From positions 2,542,001 to 2,606,000 of the forward strand of contig OZ220216.1 in NCBI GenBank assembly GCA_964291505.2: DNA of 64,000 nt, written 5' to 3'. The translations under genes were made by a program, and so were the position numbers. Positions 36,841 through 45,416 of the stretch are shown piece after piece (positions within the stretch are counted from its first letter, which is position 1; each line of letters begins with the position of its first letter). The DNA is from Kistimonas sp964291505. Its GTDB lineage: Bacteria > Pseudomonadota > Gammaproteobacteria > Pseudomonadales > Endozoicomonadaceae. The notes beneath the pieces were generated by a model. The model did no database searches. It saw only the letters and a program-made list of their open reading frames with translations, and had not been told where the DNA came from.

Positions 36841-38409
36841 TTAATGCCTGAAGTGACGAATACGTATCCCCATCATCAGCAATGCGATCGCGTAAATCAG
36901 CACACCGCTGACCACTAGAATCACCATATTTTCAACACGCGCCCACAATCCCCAATCCAACCATTGTTCAGGGGCGGCACACAACCAAACCAACACAGCA
37001 CCCATGGCAACATTCGCCATGATCAATCGGAAGCCATAAACTGACCAGCCCGCAGCCGGTTTGAATACACCTGCTTTTCGCAAACCAGTGAATAGTAAGC
37101 CTGCATTCAACAAGGCAGACATGGACGTCGCCAGCGCCAGCCCAACATGATCCAGCGGCCAGACCAGGATCAGGTTAAACACCATATTGGCGACCATGGC
37201 GGTGACACCGATCTTCACTGGCGTCTTGGTATCCTGACGAGCGAAATAACCGGGTGCCAACACTTTGATCAGCATACAGGCCGTCAAACCAAACGCATAG
37301 GCGCGCAGGCTCATGGCGGACATCATGACATCTCGTCCGGTCATTTGCCCATGATGGAACAGCGTGGCAATTAACGGCTCTGCAAGAATAAACAGCGCAA
37401 CTCCGGCAGGAATGCCAATCAGCAATACCATCCGCAGCGCCCAGTCCAATGTCGCCGAAAAGGCTTCCGGCGATTCCTTGGCATGATTACGGGACAGGCT
37501 TGGCAAGATCACCGTGGCAATGGCGATGCCGAAAATACCCAGGGGCAATTCAGACAGACGATCCGAGTAATACAGCCAGGACACACTGCCGGTCTGCAGG
37601 AAAGACGCCAACACGGTATCCAGCAACAGGTTAATTTGACTAACAGACACACTGAACAGCGCCGGGATCATTAGCGTCATGATTCGCCGCACCCCTTCAT
37701 CCTGCCAACCCCACTTTGGCGTCGGCAGCATATCAATGCGCCAGAGGAACGGGATCTGCAGCAGCAACTGGGAAATACCAGCAATGACCACGCCCCAGGC
37801 TAGCGCCATCACCGGTTGTTCAAACCAGGGACTCATCAGGATGGTGGCGCCAATCAAACTGGCATTGAGCAGTACCGGCGTGAATGCAGGTACTGCAAAA
37901 CGCCCGTAACTGTTCAGTATTGATCCGGCAAACGCCGTCAGGGAGATCAGCAGCAAATACGGAAAGGTAATACGCAGCATACTGCCTGCCAGCTCCAGCT
38001 TGGCAGTATCCTGGTAGAAGCCCGGCGCAAACACCATGATCAGCAACGGCGACGCGAGCATACAGATTGAAGTCACACCGACCAGCGTTAAACCCAGCGT
38101 ACCCGCCACATGGTTCACCAGTGCCTGCACCTGCTCCTTGGGACGCTTTGTTCGATATTCCGATAACACCGGCACAAACGCTTGGGAAAACGCCCCTTCC
38201 GCAAATAAACGACGGAGGAAATTCGGAATTTTGAAGGCGACAAAAAAAGCATCGGCTTCCGCCTTGGAACCGAAATAAACGGCGATGACCACATCACGGG
38301 CCAGTCCCAACACGCGGGACAGCATGGTCATAAAGCCAACGGTAACACTGGAGCGCAACAGCCCCCGTTCCGGCTTGCCGGAACCTGGATCTTCAATGGG
38401 TGATGACAT
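36841..38409 (-). CDS. murJ: Lipid II flippase MurJ (MviN)
   Basis: A 522-residue inner-membrane protein of the MOP superfamily that flips lipid-linked peptidoglycan precursors. It starts with a short polar tail followed by SVTVGFMTMLSRVLGLARDV, the family hallmark, and has FLRRLFAEGAFSQAFVPV. About 14 hydrophobic helices span the rest. Length fits. It is divergent from rpsT, as in many gammaproteobacteria. Confidence 0.96.
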   Translation of the reverse strand: MSSPIEDPGSGKPERGLLRSSVTVGFMTMLSRVLGLARDVVIAVYFGSKAEADAFFVAFKIPNFLRRLFAEGAFSQAFVPVLSEYRTKRPKEQVQALVNHVAGTLGLTLVGVTSICMLASPLLIMVFAPGFYQDTAKLELAGSMLRITFPYLLLISLTAFAGSILNSYGRFAVPAFTPVLLNASLIGATILMSPWFEQPVMALAWGVVIAGISQLLLQIPFLWRIDMLPTPKWGWQDEGVRRIMTLMIPALFSVSVSQINLLLDTVLASFLQTGSVSWLYYSDRLSELPLGIFGIAIATVILPSLSRNHAKESPEAFSATLDWALRMVLLIGIPAGVALFILAEPLIATLFHHGQMTGRDVMMSAMSLRAYAFGLTACMLIKVLAPGYFARQDTKTPVKIGVTAMVANMVFNLILVWPLDHVGLALATSMSALLNAGLLFTGLRKAGVFKPAAGWSVYGFRLIMANVAMGAVLVWLCAAPEQWLDWGLWARVENMVILVVSGVLIYAIALLMMGIRIRHFRH

Positions 38410-38533
38410 GAATACGGTGCATTAGCAGAGTTTTCCCTGAGTGTACCCAATCACGGCCACCAGCGACCAGTGAAAAAAGTACGCATAGCGTCCGAAGGCA
38501 GGCCACACACGGCGCGGCACCGAGAAATCCCTG

Positions 38534-38562
38534 TTGACAATAACTGGCTCTGCCTTCATAGT
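38534..38562 (+). promoter_or_regulatory. Sigma-70-type promoter of rpsT
   Basis: TTGACA (38534-38539), a 17-nt spacer and CATAGT (38557-38562) lie 45 nt before the rpsT start codon. The perfect -35 and ideal spacing make this a strong candidate. Confidence 0.7.
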
Positions 38563-38606
38563 TCCGCGTTTGAAAATACAGTCCGAAGTTTCAGGAGCAC
38601 TTAAAG

Positions 38607-38876
38607 TTGGCTAACTCTCCTTCTGCCAAGAAACGCGCCCGTCAGGCCGAACAGAGCCGCAAGCACAATGCAAGCCTGCGTTCCATGGTTCGCACATCCA
38701 TCAAGAAAGTGATTGCTGCCGTTGAAAGCAAGGATGCAGAAGCCGCCAAGGCCGCTTACGCCGCCGCTGTTCCGGTTATCGACCGCATGGCTGACAAGGG
38801 CATCATCCACAAGAACAAGGCTGCTCGCCACAAGAGCCGTCTGAACGACAAGGTTAAGGCTCTGGCAACTGCCTGA
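38607..38876 (+). CDS. rpsT: 30S ribosomal protein S20
   Basis: An 89-residue basic, Ala/Lys-rich protein beginning MANSPSAKKRARQAEQSRKH, the standard S20 N-terminus, which binds 16S rRNA early in 30S assembly. The start is TTG with AGGAG about 9 nt upstream; a UUG start is also known for E. coli rpsT, where it is tied to autogenous control. A promoter precedes it and a terminator follows. Confidence 0.97.
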   Translation: MANSPSAKKRARQAEQSRKHNASLRSMVRTSIKKVIAAVESKDAEAAKAAYAAAVPVIDRMADKGIIHKNKAARHKSRLNDKVKALATA

Positions 38877-38894
38877 TCCGATACCCGTTCATAG

Positions 38895-38919
38895 AAAAGC
38901 CGGCAATCGCCGGCTTTTT
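38895..38919. terminator. Terminator between rpsT and proB
   Basis: Stem AAAAGCCGGC / GCCGGCTTTT with a 4-nt loop followed by Ts. It lies between two convergent genes and can act on both. Confidence 0.9.
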
Positions 38920-38947
38920 CTTTATCTGCACAATACCCTGGATCGAC

Positions 38948-40072
38948 TCAGACCAACACCAGGTTATCCCGGTGCAACAACTCCGGCTCATCAATATATC
39001 CCAGTATCGAGGCAATCTGGTGTGACGGATGACCGGCCAGCTTAACGGCATCTTCGCTGCCATAATTAACCAGACCACGGGCAACTTCATTACCCGACTC
39101 ATCCACACAGGCCACCATCTCACCACGCTGGAATTGGCCTTCAACAGAACGCACACCGACCGGCAACAAACTCCGCCCCGAATCTCGCAGAGCTCTAATC
39201 GCCCCGGCATCGATAACCAAGCGCCCCTGTACACGCAACTGGCCAGCCAGCCAGCGCTTACGTGCCGCCTCCGGCGCATGATCCGGCAACATCAGGGTTC
39301 CCAGCGACTCGCTGCCATAGAGACGCTCCAGCACATTCTCGATTCTGCCGCCGACAATCACGGTTTTCGCACCTGAACGGGCCGCCAGTCTTGCCGCACG
39401 CAACTTGGTCGCCATACCACCACGACCCAGCTTACCGCCGCCAGACCCCGCCAAGGCATCCAGCTTTCGATCTGAGGCATAGGCTTCATTAATCAACTCA
39501 GCGTCAGGATCCGTACGCGGATCTGCCGTAAACATCCCCTTCTGATCCGTCAGCAATGTCAGCACATCCGCTTCCACCAGGTTAGCAACCAACGCACCCA
39601 GGGTATCGTTATCCCCGAACCGGATCTCATCGGTCACCACGGTATCGTTTTCATTGATGACCGGAATGACCCCTAGATCCAGCATCGTGACCAACGCACT
39701 CCGTGCATTGAGATAACGCTGCCGGTTGGAGAGGTCAGCATGGGTCAGCAAGACCTGTGCGGTCTGAATTCCATGCTTTTCAAACGCTGACTGCCAAGTC
39801 TGCGCCAGCTCCATCTGCCCCACAGCTGCAGCCACCTGCAACTCATGCATCGCAGCCGGTCGTTCTTTCCAACCCAGCCGCGACATGCCCGCTGCCACCG
39901 CACCGGACGACACTAACACCACTTCCACGCCATGGCGACGCAACGCCGCCATCTGGGCCACCCAATGGGAAATACCCTCAGCATTCAGGCCACGGCCGTC
40001 ATTGGTCAGCAATGCGCTGCCAATCTTGACCACCCAGCGACGGGTGTCGGCCAGCATCTCCCGGTTCGACAT
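38948..40072 (-). CDS. proB: Glutamate 5-kinase with PUA domain
   Basis: A 374-residue enzyme that phosphorylates glutamate, the first and feedback-controlled step of proline synthesis. The amino-acid-kinase fold shows VVKIGSALLTN at the start, VLLVSSGAVAAG (here VVLVSSGAVAAGM), INENDTVVTDEIRFGDND and GRGGMATKLRAA. The C-terminal ~80 residues are a PUA domain. It follows obgE by 20 nt, so rplU-rpmA-obgE-proB run in one direction, with a terminator after rpmA. Confidence 0.97.
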   Translation of the reverse strand: MSNREMLADTRRWVVKIGSALLTNDGRGLNAEGISHWVAQMAALRRHGVEVVLVSSGAVAAGMSRLGWKERPAAMHELQVAAAVGQMELAQTWQSAFEKHGIQTAQVLLTHADLSNRQRYLNARSALVTMLDLGVIPVINENDTVVTDEIRFGDNDTLGALVANLVEADVLTLLTDQKGMFTADPRTDPDAELINEAYASDRKLDALAGSGGGKLGRGGMATKLRAARLAARSGAKTVIVGGRIENVLERLYGSESLGTLMLPDHAPEAARKRWLAGQLRVQGRLVIDAGAIRALRDSGRSLLPVGVRSVEGQFQRGEMVACVDESGNEVARGLVNYGSEDAVKLAGHPSHQIASILGYIDEPELLHRDNLVLV

Positions 40073-40092
40073 TATTTCCTTGCTCCTAAGAC

Positions 40093-41289
40093 TTAAGGGG
40101 CGTAAATGACTTCTACCTCGCCGTCATCGTCGTCTTCATCCAGCTGCGCTTCTTTCATCGCCCGACGCTTGAGTCGGCGCTGCTCAGCCTGCTCATGAAT
40201 CCGGATACGACCTTCCTCTTCCATGCGGGCACGGTGCTCGGCTTCCGCCTGGGCAAAGGTTTCGTCTTCCGCTTCCTGCAGGTTTTTCTCTTCAATGAAA
40301 CGCATGATGTCCTGACAGAGACGTTCGGTACCTTGTCCGCTGATCGCAGCAGTCCGGTATACCGGTCCTTCCCAGCCCATCTCGCTGACAATACGATCAC
40401 AGATCGCATCACGATCCGATTCTGGCAGCAGGTCAACCTTGTTCAGCACCAACCAGCGGTCGCGCTGCGCCACGGCAGGACTGAAGCTTTCCAGCTCATG
40501 AACAATGGCTTTCGCCGATTCCACCGGATCAGACTCATCAAACGGTGCCACATCCACCAGGTGCAGCAAAATCCGGCAACGGGACAGATGCTTCAGGAAA
40601 CGAATCCCAAGACCGGCACCTTCCGCTGCACCTTCGATCAAGCCGGGAATATCCGCAATCACAAAACTCTGGTGCTGCTTGACACTCACCACGCCCAGGT
40701 TAGGCACCAGGGTGGTAAAGGGATAATCCGCCACTTTTGGCTTGGCATGGGATACGGAGCGAATAAACGTAGACTTACCCGCATTCGGCATACCCAGCAG
40801 ACCAACATCGGCAATCACCTTCAACTCAAAGCGAAGGTTACGCGCTTCACCCGGCTTACCCGGTGTGGACTCGCGCGGCGCTCGATTGGTACTGGACTTG
40901 AAGCAGCTGTTACCAATCCCGTTATGACCGCCCTTGGCCACCATGAATTTCTGGCCGGCATGGGTCAGGTCACAGATGACTTCTTCGATATCTTCATCAA
41001 TGACAGTGGTACCCACAGGCACTTTCAGCACCAGGTCTTCACCCTGCTTGCCGGTACAGTTGCTACCACGCCCCTGCTCACCGTTTTCCGCCTTGAATTT
41101 GCGCTGGTAACGGTAATCCACCAGGGTATTCAGATCATTATCCGCCACGACATAGACGTGCCCGCCCTTGCCGCCATTGCCGCCGTCAGGACCGCCCTTC
41201 GGGATAAACTTTTCCCGACGGAAGCTCACACACCCATTGCCGCCTTTGCCCGCTTCCACGAAGATCGGTGCTTCATCGACAAACTTCAT
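40093..41289 (-). CDS. obgE: GTPase ObgE/CgtA
   Basis: A 398-residue ribosome-associated GTPase that acts in 50S maturation and the stringent response. The Gly-rich Obg fold starts MKFVDEAPIFVEAGKGGNGC and the G1 loop is GMPNAGKSTF (~167), with DIPGLIEGA (G3) and NKVDLL (G4). The acidic C-terminal tail (EDDDDGEVEVIY) is typical. The open frame extends to 41376, but GGTGGAG 8 nt before the ATG at 41289 sets the start. It lies downstream of rplU-rpmA, separated by a terminator. Confidence 0.96.
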   Translation of the reverse strand: MKFVDEAPIFVEAGKGGNGCVSFRREKFIPKGGPDGGNGGKGGHVYVVADNDLNTLVDYRYQRKFKAENGEQGRGSNCTGKQGEDLVLKVPVGTTVIDEDIEEVICDLTHAGQKFMVAKGGHNGIGNSCFKSSTNRAPRESTPGKPGEARNLRFELKVIADVGLLGMPNAGKSTFIRSVSHAKPKVADYPFTTLVPNLGVVSVKQHQSFVIADIPGLIEGAAEGAGLGIRFLKHLSRCRILLHLVDVAPFDESDPVESAKAIVHELESFSPAVAQRDRWLVLNKVDLLPESDRDAICDRIVSEMGWEGPVYRTAAISGQGTERLCQDIMRFIEEKNLQEAEDETFAQAEAEHRARMEEEGRIRIHEQAEQRRLKRRAMKEAQLDEDDDDGEVEVIYAP

Positions 41290-41360
41290 AACGCTTTCTC
41301 CACCTGCCGGGCCATCCGCGCCCCGTTTTCCCCAACGGTCCGAACCGCCCGGACATAAAA

Positions 41361-41390
41361 GAAAAGCCCCGACCATAGGCGGGGCTTTTC
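41361..41390 (-). terminator. Terminator after rpmA
   Basis: Stem GAAAAGCCCCG / CGGGGCTTTTC with an 8-nt loop and a T-rich tract in either direction, 70 nt after the rpmA stop. It likely lowers read-through from the ribosomal genes into obgE. Confidence 0.8.
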
Positions 41391-41460
41391 AACCATGAAA
41401 ACGCGCTGACTTCACCTGTGTGAAAACACCGCGCTCCTCACGGCTTCTATCACAACGGGA

Positions 41461-41718
41461 TCAGGCCGCTTCGATTCGCACGTACTTGCGATTCTTGGGA
41501 CCTTTCACCTCGAAGACCACCTTGCCGTCTGCCTTGGCAAACAGAGTGTGATCCTTGCCAACACCTACGTTTTCACCGGCGTGGAAACGGGTGCCGCGCT
41601 GACGTACCAGGATGTTACCCGCAGCAACAGCCTGACCACCGAAGCGCTTCACACCAAGGCGTTTACTTTCCGAGTCGCGGCCGTTACGAGTACTACCGCC
41701 TGCCTTTTTATGTGCCAT
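41461..41718 (-). CDS. rpmA: 50S ribosomal protein L27
   Basis: An 85-residue ribosomal protein beginning MAHKKAGGSTRNGRDSESKR, the invariant L27 N-terminus that reaches toward the peptidyl-transferase centre. It ends with the usual basic tail. GGAGATTG upstream provides the ribosome site. It follows rplU by 17 nt. Confidence 0.98.
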   Translation of the reverse strand: MAHKKAGGSTRNGRDSESKRLGVKRFGGQAVAAGNILVRQRGTRFHAGENVGVGKDHTLFAKADGKVVFEVKGPKNRKYVRIEAA

Positions 41719-41735
41719 TGATCAATCTCCTGATA

Positions 41736-42047
41736 TTAGCCGCTGATACCGGTGATCTTCACTTCGGTGAACCACTGACGGTGACCCATCTGCTTGCGAT
41801 GGTGCTTCCGGCGGTGGAACTTGATGATCATGACTTTCTTGCCACGGCCCTGAGCAACCACTTCAGCGGCTACTTTAGCGCCTTCAACAACGGGTGCGCC
41901 GAGTTTTACGTCGTCGCCGTTGCCGATCATCAGCACCTGGTCAAATTCAACGGTTTCACCTGTGGCAATATCGAGCTTCTCGATCTTCAGTGTGTCGCCT
42001 TCAGCAACACGGTACTGCTTGCCACCAGTTTTGATAACTGCGTACAT
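41736..42047 (-). CDS. rplU: 50S ribosomal protein L21
   Basis: A 103-residue ribosomal protein (MYAVIKTGGKQYRVAEGD), with the conserved KFHRRKHHRKQMGHRQ block that binds 23S rRNA. It is first in the rplU-rpmA unit, with a candidate promoter about 170 nt upstream. Confidence 0.98.
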   Translation of the reverse strand: MYAVIKTGGKQYRVAEGDTLKIEKLDIATGETVEFDQVLMIGNGDDVKLGAPVVEGAKVAAEVVAQGRGKKVMIIKFHRRKHHRKQMGHRQWFTEVKITGISG

Positions 42048-42215
42048 TTTAGTCTCCGAAAATCCTGGGCCTTTTTGTTAAAGGCATCCACCCGGACGGA
42101 TGGAATTTTCTGTTAACCAACACTGTTTCCTGTGCCTGTGCTGCATGATGCTTTCCGGTAAACCGGCACACCATAACAAAGTAGCAACGGGCGGGATCTC
42201 CAGATTGGGGCGGCC

Positions 42216-42244
42216 ATTGTAAGGAATGTCCAATAAGTGCACAA
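42216..42244 (-). promoter_or_regulatory. Candidate promoter of rplU-rpmA
   Basis: On the minus strand TTGTGC, a 17-nt spacer and TACAAT. The -10 is one base from consensus; the -35 keeps TTG. It leaves a leader of about 160 nt before rplU. Confidence 0.5.
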
Positions 42245-42275
42245 GCCCGATCTTCCCCAATCTCTCCGCCTTTGC

Positions 42276-42304
42276 TTGACAGGCTACCCGCCACCCCATA
42301 GGAT
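42276..42304 (+). promoter_or_regulatory. Candidate promoter of ispB
   Basis: TTGACA (42276-42281), a 17-nt spacer and TAGGAT (42299-42304), 39 nt before the ispB start. It is divergent from the rplU promoter. Confidence 0.6.
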
Positions 42305-42342
42305 TCGCGGGAATTTACCTTTAGTTATAAGCGCCCGCCTCA

Positions 42343-43323
42343 ATGACTCAAAACCCTGCAGTCAGCACTATTTACGATACGGTCAAAGACGACTTCACGG
42401 CCGTTAATGCCTGCATCCTCCAGCAACTGCAGTCAGATGTACCGCTGGTTGAGAAGATCGGACACTACATTATCGAGGCCGGTGGCAAGCGTTTGCGACC
42501 ACTTCTGGTGCTGCTGGCAGCCCGTGCCTGCGGCTATACCGGTGAGCGCCATGTGGAACTCGCCACCATTATTGAGTTCCTGCATACCGCTACACTGTTA
42601 CATGATGATGTTGTGGATTCCTCGGACTTGCGCCGCGGGCGTTCCACCGCTAATGCGAAGTGGGGCAATGCGCCCAGCATCCTGGTGGGCGATTTCCTGT
42701 ACTCCCGCGCGTTCCAGTGCATGGTCAACATTGGCAACATGCCGGTGATGAACGTGCTGGCCGATGCCACAAACGTCATCGCGGAAGGCGAAGTCATGCA
42801 GCTGATGAATGTGCGCGACGCCTCTATTTCGGAAGAAAAATACATGGATGTCATCCGCTGCAAGACTGCCATGCTGTTCGAAGCGTCCAGTCACACCGCA
42901 GCCATTCTGTCCGGTGCCGATGAAACCCGTGAAAAAGCGCTGCAAGCCTATGGCAATCACTTGGGCATGGCCTTCCAGCTGATTGATGACCTGCTTGATT
43001 ACAACGGCGACAGCGCCGAAATGGGCAAGAATGTCGGCGACGATCTGGCCGAAGGCAAACCTACCCTGCCACTGATTTACGCCATGCGCGAAGGCTCTGC
43101 CGAGGACGCTGCACTGATTCGCAAAGCCATCCAGAAAGGTGGCCTTGATCAACTCGAAGAAATTCTTGCGATTGTAAGAGCATCCGGCGCACTCGAATAC
43201 ACCGAGCAGAAAGCACGCGCAGAAGCAGACAGAGCCATCAACATGCTCGCCAGCCTGCCAAGCTCACCTCACCGTGACGCGATGGAAGCACTTGCCCGTC
43301 TGGCGGTTTCCAGAACCAGTTAA
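42343..43323 (+). CDS. ispB: Polyprenyl (octaprenyl) diphosphate synthase
   Basis: A 326-residue trans-prenyltransferase that builds the ubiquinone side chain from FPP and IPP. The first Asp-rich motif is LLHDDVVDSSDLRRG and the second is LIDDLLDYNGD; GGKRLRPLLVLLAA binds IPP. Chain length (C40 or C45) cannot be fixed by eye. It is divergent from rplU, the standard arrangement, and followed by a terminator. Confidence 0.95.
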   Translation: MTQNPAVSTIYDTVKDDFTAVNACILQQLQSDVPLVEKIGHYIIEAGGKRLRPLLVLLAARACGYTGERHVELATIIEFLHTATLLHDDVVDSSDLRRGRSTANAKWGNAPSILVGDFLYSRAFQCMVNIGNMPVMNVLADATNVIAEGEVMQLMNVRDASISEEKYMDVIRCKTAMLFEASSHTAAILSGADETREKALQAYGNHLGMAFQLIDDLLDYNGDSAEMGKNVGDDLAEGKPTLPLIYAMREGSAEDAALIRKAIQKGGLDQLEEILAIVRASGALEYTEQKARAEADRAINMLASLPSSPHRDAMEALARLAVSRTS

Positions 43324-43348
43324 AGCGCCCACTCACAACAAACGATTG

Positions 43349-43382
43349 AAAAAAGCGTCGGGATACTCTCGACGCTTTTTTT
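43349..43382 (+). terminator. Terminator after ispB
   Basis: Stem GCGTCG / CGACGC flanked by A and T runs with a 9-nt loop, about 25 nt after the stop codon. Confidence 0.85.
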
Positions 43383-43498
43383 ATTGCCATTCAAAAAGTT
43401 CGACAACCCTGCTATATAGGACAGTTGCTTATTCAGGCACCAAAGAAGTACTATAGTACCACATAAAAACAATACAGCTTCTGAAACAGGGTCAGTCC

Positions 43499-44953
43499 AT
43501 GGGCAAACTCTACGACTTTATCGTTATCGGCTCAGGCGCATCAGGCAGTGTTCTGTCGTATTACCTGAGCAAAGCGGGCGCCAGCGTCTGCCTGGTTGAA
43601 GCCGGCAAATCCTGGCAGGCCGACACTTGGCCCGACAACGAACTGGAAGCCAACGCCAACCTGATGTGGAACGGCGGCATGGATTCCACCCGCGACGCCG
43701 GCATGGTGTTACTGCGAGGCAAGGTTGTCGGTGGCGGCACGATCATCAACAACTGCCTGCTGGATCGGTTTGACGACATTGCCCTCGACGATTTCCGTCA
43801 CAAATCCGGTGTCGACTTTTACCAGCGCGATACCATGGATCGCCACTACAGCGCCATCGAACAGCAACTCTCCCTGGAAACCATTCAGGAATCCGACTGG
43901 AACGGCAACGCCAAACTTTACGCAGAAGGTTTTGACAAACTCGGCCTGAAACGGGCCCCACTCCGCCGCGGCCAGCATAACTGCCAAAATGATCGCAACG
44001 ACTGCATCGTCTGCCTGGGCGGCTGCCCCAGGGAATCCAAGCAAAGCATGGCGGTATCCTTTATTCCCAAGGCCCTGAAAGAAGGACTGACACTGGTTGA
44101 CCAGTTTCAGGTGCACCAGGTAGTACACGGTAAAAGTCATGTTGCCGTACACGGCCAACGAGAAAATCACCGCCAGACACTCTATGCGCGTAAATGTATT
44201 GTCGCAGCAGGCGCACTTGGTTCTACCGACCTTCTTCTACGCTCCGGCTACAGTGATCAACTGCCCGCACTGGGACAGGGTTTCCACTGCCATCCACAGT
44301 TCATGTCTATCGCCCTGATGGATGAGATTGTTGACTCCCATAAAGGTGCGTTCCAATCCCTCAAGTCGGATGATCCCCGCTTCCGCGCACAAGGCTTTAA
44401 GCTGGAAAATGTCTTCGCCGGCCCCGTAGCCGTTTCTCTGCTCAAGGCAGGCTTCGGAGAGCAGCATCAGAACTTTATGCAGCAATACCGTCGCATGGCC
44501 TGTATCGAAGTGGCTGTACGCGATGAAGTACCAGGCACCCTCCGCCATAGCCGTAATGGCCGATTGGTGATCGACAAGAAGCTGGATGACGTTGACCGAC
44601 AGCGTGCCGAAGCCGGTCTGCAGCAAATCCGGGATATTTTTGCAGCGGTTGGCGCCCGGGAAGTCATGGAATCTCCACTGGTAATCGCCCTTCACCTGAT
44701 GGGTGGCTGCAGCATTGGTCAGCACGCCGCGAACTCTGTGGTGAATGAACAGTTTCAGGTCCATGGATTTGAGAACCTGATGATTGCAGATGGCGCCATC
44801 TACCCCATGGCGCCGGGCATCAACCCGTCACTGACCATCATGGCCCAGAGCCATCGCGCAGCAGAATCTATCCTTAACGATTTTGGTGAGCGCTCCATCA
44901 CCCAGGAAGCCGCGCAATCGATTGCCGCCCCCCGACTGCAGGAGGTTGTATGA
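43499..44953 (+). CDS. GMC-family FAD-dependent alcohol oxidoreductase
   Basis: A 484-residue flavoprotein with the N-terminal ADP-binding motif VIGSGASGSVLSYYLSKAG, an FAD-covering loop (LRGKVVGGGTIINN), a Cys-rich insert NCQNDRNDCIVCLGGCPRE, and the C-terminal GINPSLTIMAQSHRAAE. It resembles the bacterial relatives of membrane-associated long-chain alcohol oxidases more than soluble choline or glucose oxidases. It overlaps the next gene by ATGA and is followed by an aldehyde dehydrogenase, so the operon probably oxidises an alcohol to its acid. No signal peptide is seen. The natural alcohol is unknown. Confidence 0.85.
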   Translation: MGKLYDFIVIGSGASGSVLSYYLSKAGASVCLVEAGKSWQADTWPDNELEANANLMWNGGMDSTRDAGMVLLRGKVVGGGTIINNCLLDRFDDIALDDFRHKSGVDFYQRDTMDRHYSAIEQQLSLETIQESDWNGNAKLYAEGFDKLGLKRAPLRRGQHNCQNDRNDCIVCLGGCPRESKQSMAVSFIPKALKEGLTLVDQFQVHQVVHGKSHVAVHGQRENHRQTLYARKCIVAAGALGSTDLLLRSGYSDQLPALGQGFHCHPQFMSIALMDEIVDSHKGAFQSLKSDDPRFRAQGFKLENVFAGPVAVSLLKAGFGEQHQNFMQQYRRMACIEVAVRDEVPGTLRHSRNGRLVIDKKLDDVDRQRAEAGLQQIRDIFAAVGAREVMESPLVIALHLMGGCSIGQHAANSVVNEQFQVHGFENLMIADGAIYPMAPGINPSLTIMAQSHRAAESILNDFGERSITQEAAQSIAAPRLQEVV

Positions 44954-45363
44954 CTTACGCCACATCCCGAGTTCTGAATCAGCGCCAATTGACTGCCGTT
45001 GAACGCATTGGCGACATCCTGCTGCCGCGCAATGGTGATTTCCCGGCATTCTCTGAAACGGGTTGCCTGTCACATATTGATACCGTACTTGCGCCGTCGC
45101 ATCCTCAGGACATCAAGGATCTGAAGATAGTACTGTCGCTGCTGGGCACTCTACCCATACCACTGCTTAAAGGGTTTCTGACCCTGCTGGGCTATGGCGA
45201 GAGACTTCCGAAAATTCTGGGCAGCCAGCTCAAACTGCTGGAGTTCGGATTACGCGGCATTGTTTTCAGTCTTTATTATTCCGGCAAAGGCAGCGTCTAC
45301 AAACCTGACAGCGGTGTCTATACCGTGATGGATTACCAGGTTCATTGCGCACCAGATGCCTGA
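44950..45363 (+). CDS. Small partner protein of the GMC oxidoreductase
   Basis: A 137-residue protein beginning MTYATSRVLNQRQLTAVERI and carrying LLPRNGDFPAFSETG, a pattern like the small-subunit or N-terminal segment of fatty-alcohol oxidases and gluconate 2-dehydrogenase subunit 3. Its start overlaps the stop of the GMC gene (ATGA), implying coupled translation and a complex. The middle (~55-85) is hydrophobic enough to touch the membrane. No catalytic motif is visible; an accessory role is inferred. Confidence 0.7.
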   Translation: MTYATSRVLNQRQLTAVERIGDILLPRNGDFPAFSETGCLSHIDTVLAPSHPQDIKDLKIVLSLLGTLPIPLLKGFLTLLGYGERLPKILGSQLKLLEFGLRGIVFSLYYSGKGSVYKPDSGVYTVMDYQVHCAPDA

Positions 45364-45416
45364 CCGTCCATTCGACAATGACCGAATAAACAGCGATAAA
45401 AGAACAAGGGAACCCC

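Noticed and set aside
40195..41358. A 387-codon open frame opposite obgE
   Set aside because: Antisense shadow of a well-conserved GTPase gene; composition follows obgE codons.
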